Of a stretch of DNA of 64,000 nt, positions 59,641 to 64,000 are shown piece by piece (the stretch's first letter is position 1; each line of letters opens with the position of its first letter). Location: assembly GCF_003265705.1 (NCBI RefSeq), contig NW_020312894.1, positions 5,781,632-5,845,631 of the forward strand, given 5' to 3'. Below the pieces are notes generated by a model, which saw only the letters and a program-made list of their open reading frames with translations, did not search any database and was not told the origin of the DNA. Both the position numbers and the translations under genes were made by a program. Origin of the DNA: Callorhinus ursinus (lineage: Eukaryota > Chordata > Mammalia > Carnivora > Otariidae).

Positions 59641-60147
59641 CCCTCTTGCAACCTGAGTCCTAGCACCCCAGGCTGTGTGAAACCTGGGGGACACCTGCCT
59701 CCTGCTGGAGGGTGCACAAATGTTAGCTGACACTTCCACTCTAAGCAGCGGTATGAAACTGAGACCCAGCACTGCCCTCATCCTTCTCCCAGGTCATTTT
59801 TCCCCTTGAACTACTGGAAGCATTCATGGACAAGTATTTGTTTGAACACCTCTTTCGGTGCTCAAGCACAGGGGAGCCACCCCTCCATGTCCCGGATGTC
59901 AGAGTCGCTGACTCCCAGGGCACCAGGCAGAGCAGGGCTCCTGGACCACCTGCACGTCTGGGGCTCCAGGAAGACCCGGAGACCCCATTCAGCAAGGGGT
60001 GTGAGGTAACTGTCCCAAGAGAACCCCAAACTCCAAAACTGACCCCTGGACTCTATGACTCTGTGATGTCAGCAATGTATTCCAGCAGGGGAGATCCATC
60101 TTTATTGCTCAGCAAGTGTCCACTGTTATGTCCAAGAACCATGCAAC

Positions 60148-60735
60148 TAAGTGAAACGCAGAATTACCATATGGCCCCACAATTCCACTTCTAGGCCTGT
60201 ACCCAAACAAACCGAAACAGGTGTTCAAACAAATACGTGTCCATGAATGCTCAAAGCAGCACTATTTACAATACCCAAAATGTGGAAACAATCCAAACGT
60301 CCATCAACAGCTGAATGGATAAATAAGTTGCGTATATGTCCGTACAGTGGAATATTATTCAGCCATAAAAAGGACTGGAGTACTGCCACACGCTACACAT
60401 CGTGCAAGGACCCCGAAAACATTATGCTAAGTGAAAGGAGCCAGACGACAAAGGCCACATATTGTCTGACTCCATTTATATGAAATATCAGGAGAAGATA
60501 AATCCAGGGAGACCCAGAACAGGCTGGTGCTTCCAGATCCTCCCCAGAGGGAGCGGGGGACAAAGTGCTCAGTGGGCTGGGAGTTTTACTTTGCAGTGAT
60601 GTCAGTGTTTTGGAACCAAATGGAGGTGGTGGTTGCACAAGGCTGTGAATGCACTAAATGCCACTGAATCGTCTACTGTATAATGCTTGACTGCACATGA
60701 CGTGAATGTCACCTCAAGACTTTTTTAGTAAATCC
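60148..60735 (+). mobile_element. L1M 3' region
   Basis: TACCATATGGCCCCACAATT, ACGTCCATCAACAGCTGAAT, GGAATATTATTCAGCCATAA, ATTATGCTAAGTGAAAGGAG and GGTGGTGGTTGCACAAGGCT follow the L1M 3' region. No intact frame. Confidence 0.87.
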
Positions 60736-61159
60736 TACAACTGGTTCATAAACTTAACAACTGGGCCAGAAAATGCTCCCCCGCCCCGCCCTGCAATGGT
60801 TCCTCCCTCCTGTGCTTTCAGGACAAAGGTCCCGTTCCCTAACCTGGCCGGTGAGCTCCCAGCCCCGGAAGCTGTCCTATCTCCGTGTCCCACGCCGCAG
60901 CCCAGGCAGGGCCTCCTGTGGGCTCCCTGCCATCGGGTGCTCCTTTCTCTGCTTCCCTTCCCATGCTTAGCATCCTCCCAGGCTCCCCAGGGACCCCTCG
61001 GTGAAGCCCCCCAGACAACTAAGCCAGGACCCCTTCTCAGGCCACAAACATACACTCTGCACCCCCAAGCCTGCAACTGTCACCCCGGATGGTACGTTTC
61101 TTCACCAGACTCTTGACGGCGAGGCCAATAAGCAACAACACGCCCTGGGTGTGGACGTG

Positions 61160-61270
61160 TAATCCGTGACAACACTAAGTGGCAGCAACTAGTATTATCC
61201 ACAGTTTTACAGATGAGCAAACAATGGCCTGGAGCGTAAGGTTAATTCTAAGTACTTCACAAGCTGCGAG
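61160..61270 (-). repeat. MIR-like fragment
   Basis: CTAGTATTATCCACAGTTTT then ACAGATGAGCAAACAATGGC matches the inverted MIR core. Confidence 0.6.
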
Positions 61271-62884
61271 GGGTACCGCCAGGCCTCACCCCCAGTTCAG
61301 CGCAACTGCAAACCATCCCTGAACCCTCAGGGATCCAGGCCAGTAACCATCCAGCCCGTAACAGGACCTGACAACGAGTTGCAGGACCAATTCTCACGCA
61401 AATCAACTTGCATGGATTTTCATCTGTACCTAACAGATCTATCCGTGGCTGTAAGGCCCAGTTCCTTCTGTCTCCCCAGACAATGGCAGCTTTCACGGTT
61501 AGCACATTTTCTTCCCTGAGGTCCTCCTAGACAGAGATGCCATCCTCAAACAAGACATATGAAAATGCCTCAAGAGATTAAATGCCCTTGGCCAAGCTTC
61601 TGAAAGTGACCTGATTAAATACTTAACCGTAATTCCAGTCTAGACTCAATACATCAGCCCTTCAGGCTCAGGGCAATACTGCCTGTGTGGCAATTGTGCA
61701 AAATAACGCTTATAAATGGAAGCAAGAAAGCCCATTTCTCCTTAGTTTCTGCTAAATTGGAAGTGGGAGACTTAATAATGCTGGCCAAGTTTACAAGTCA
61801 GGCTACGGGCTCTGCTAAGGCCCCCAGGGGACAGGGCCCAGCCACCAGGCCAGGACACAGCTCTCCAGAATTAATCAGGGCTGAGAGCCAGGGCAAAGCC
61901 TGCCACAGAGCAGGATGTACCAGAGAAATGGGTCTGATGCTCCCTCACCTCCCCCCGCCAGGAAACCCTGAGGGCTTTGAATCCTTCATCTCCCTCAGGT
62001 TTTATATTCTGAATCCAGGGAATCTTCACTCAGTTCATGTTTTATTCTTTCAGGTTCTCCAACAAGCCACTCATCTGAACTCCAAACCTCAGACACGCAG
62101 TTTCCTCTACCAAGAGCATCCCCTCGTCCCCCAGGAGTATTTTCTGGAGGCAGCCCTGCAGGTGTCTGCAAAGGATCCCAGACTGTCCAGCCCCTGGGTA
62201 GGTAGCCCTCACCTGCCTGTCACGTGTCCTCACCCTGAGAGAGCACTCACTCGGAGCATCATAACCAGCTGGTCCCAAGCCTGTCTTTACCACTAGATTG
62301 TTGGCAACCCAAGGGCACACACCAAAGTCCGCCGTGTTCTTCGCTGGGCCCCCAATCAAGGGGGCGTCAGCCACGGAGGCCTCTGTGACTTGGTATCTGC
62401 TGCATGAAGGAGTGGAAGTAACTCCCGACAGAGATTCTCTTTGGAGGGAAAAAAAGAGGCCATCTACTCATATAACAAACCACCAAGTTAACTGCACCAG
62501 AAGAATCTCCAATGTACACTTCAGTGCCTGACCCCTTTGGAGGGATGGCAGTTAATTAAGCATCTCCTATTCACCTCAAGTTCTGGTCCATAAACTTCAC
62601 ATCCAATCTAAACTGAAAGAAAGAAGTAAACCGAAGCAAGCCTGACATCACTTAACATTATCACATACCTGGCACACAGTTAACCACCTCGGTCTCCAGA
62701 CAGTTCTCTAAAAAGACAACACAAAAGATACTAGAGCACGATCTCTCTGCGGGTCAGGAGACCGCTCCTCACTGAATGGAGACAGAGCAGGGTCCCAAGG
62801 GGGCCGCTACAAGCTCACAATCTCTCTCCACTGGCCCTCTTCATCTGTTCAAGTGCATTTCTGCCCTACTCCTCAATCTCCGGG

Positions 62885-63300
62885 CTGCCATAACCAATGA
62901 CTGCAAACGTGGGGACTCAGGACAATAGAAACGTATTTCCTTCACAGTGTTGAAGGCCAGAAATCCAAAACCAGGGTGTGGGCAAGGCCATGCTCCCCAC
63001 AAAGCCTCTAGGAGAGGATCCCTTCCTCACCTCCCCCAGCTCCCAGTAGCCACACGTGCCCCTGGGCCTCGGCACCTTGCGGCAGCCTAATTTCCACCTG
63101 CTGCCTCTGTCCTCACATGGCCTTCTTCTCCTATGTCTCCTCCCTTCTTACAAGGACAGCAGTCATACTGAATTAAAGGCCTACTCTAATCCAGTATGAC
63201 CGCATCTTATCTATTATCTGCAATGTCCCTAATTTTCTAATAAGGTCACATTCTGAGGCACAGGGGTTACAACCTATCTTTGGGGGGGATTAACCCGAAA
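62885..63300 (-). mobile_element. MaLR-like LTR fragment
   Basis: GGCTGCCATAACCAATGACT, GTTGAAGGCCAGAAATCCAA, CTTACAAGGACAGCAGTCAT, AATAAGGTCACATTCTGAGG and TTGGGGGGGATTAACCCG follow the reverse of the family at 22123 and 58767. Confidence 0.65.
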
Positions 63301-63654
63301 AATCTCCATTTTCCATCATAAAGTATTTATTAAGTGATCCAGTCGAGATATTGTTTGTAATCATAAGGAACTGTGTTTTCCTTCAAGTTAATATGTAAAT
63401 GTATGCAAATACTCACATGAAAACGGTGTTTTTCACAGTTTAATTTTTTTTCTTTTGTCTACTTTTCCTGGATATCTAAATTCAGATTAAAGCTTGTAAG
63501 TAATTTTGAACTTTGAGAAAAAACATCAATTCATGTGGAAATCCAATGATTCTCCTTAACAGCACTCTAGTCTTTTTTAAATTTTTTACCAGAAGACAGA
63601 AGTACACTAAACTTAGGTTGTTTTGTCACCAGGGATGGATTTTCAGGCTGACAC

Positions 63655-63750
63655 TACGCCAGTGATGGTGTTCCAAGTATCAAGTGGTGACAAAGTGCCA
63701 GGCATCACACTAAACACTGTACACACATCGCGCTGTTTAGTCTGCTCAAA
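63655..63750 (-). repeat. MIR-like fragment next to the terminal minisatellite
   Basis: AAGTGCCAGGCATCACACTA then AACACTGTACACACATCGCG resembles the inverted MIR 3' end. Confidence 0.5.
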
Positions 63751-63775
63751 CACCACAGTCACAACCACACCAGCG

Positions 63776-64000
63776 CGGCCTGACACACCACCGTCACCTC
63801 ACCACCACTGCCCTGACACACCGCCGTCACCTCACCACCACTGCCCTGACACACTGCCGTCACCTCACCAGCCCGGCCTGACACACCGCAGTCACCTCAC
63901 CACCACTGCCCTGACACACCGCCGTCACCTCACCACCACTGCCCTGACACACTGCAGTCACCTCACCACCACTGCCCTGACACACCGCCGTCACCTCACC
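63776..64000. repeat. Minisatellite, 33 bp unit, open at the window edge
   Basis: Copies of CCCTGACACACCGCCGTCAC plus CTCACCACCACTG. TGACACAC starts at 63781, 63814, 63847, 63879, 63912, 63945 and 63978, so spacing is 33 (once 32). One unit carries GCCCGG instead of CCACTGCC. Units contain CpG sites. The array continues past base 64000. Confidence 0.97.

Noticed and set aside
63776..64000. CRISPR-like regular repeat spacing
   Set aside because: There are no unique spacers: the units are contiguous 33 bp tandem copies in a mammalian intron.

Overview
The window is mammalian genomic DNA, from a carnivore. At least eleven tRNA-Lys-derived CanSINE (SINEC) copies carry the head GGGGCGCCTGGGTGGCTCAG and (AAATA)n/poly(A) tails. 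Their body matches what I remember of arctoid caniforms (seals, bears, mustelids) rather than dog SINEC_Cf. Old MIR, L2, mammalian L1 and MaLR-like LTR fragments fill much of the rest.

One gene is recognisable: DOCK1 (DOCK180) on the minus strand. Nine coding exons, which I number 2 to 10, lie at 25293-25376, 18312-18352, 15720-15775, 11749-11845, 9045-9193, 5617-5752, 4378-4535, 2709-2790 and 2188-2323. All have GT-AG junctions, the phases agree across every junction, and together they give 939 bp (313 codons) without a stop. They encode the SH3 domain and the helical and linker part of the N-terminal region, which is the part that binds and is regulated by ELMO. Exon 1 (start codon) lies beyond base 64000. 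Exon 11 onward (rest of the N-terminus, C2/DHR-1, DHR-2 catalytic domain) lies before base 1.

Layout: 1-2187 is intron 10 with a 30-32 bp minisatellite. 2188-25376 is the exon-bearing part with introns 2-9. 25377-64000 is intron 1, about 38.6 kb without a recognisable gene. Intron 1 holds several L1 3' regions, nested SINEC insertions, LTRs, MIR/L2 fossils, two large trinucleotide-type arrays in opposite orientation (31.7-32.3 kb and 42.7-43.2 kb), a purine-strand GAAAA array (41.8 kb) and a 33 bp minisatellite running off the right edge.

I found no RNA gene, CRISPR array, bacterial feature or novel gene system. The observations most worth a second look are retroelement insertions nested to three levels with intact target-site duplications, 10-N gaps inside two tandem arrays, the phase-symmetric SH3 exon 2, and two repeat-poor AT-rich stretches that could be conserved non-coding DNA.
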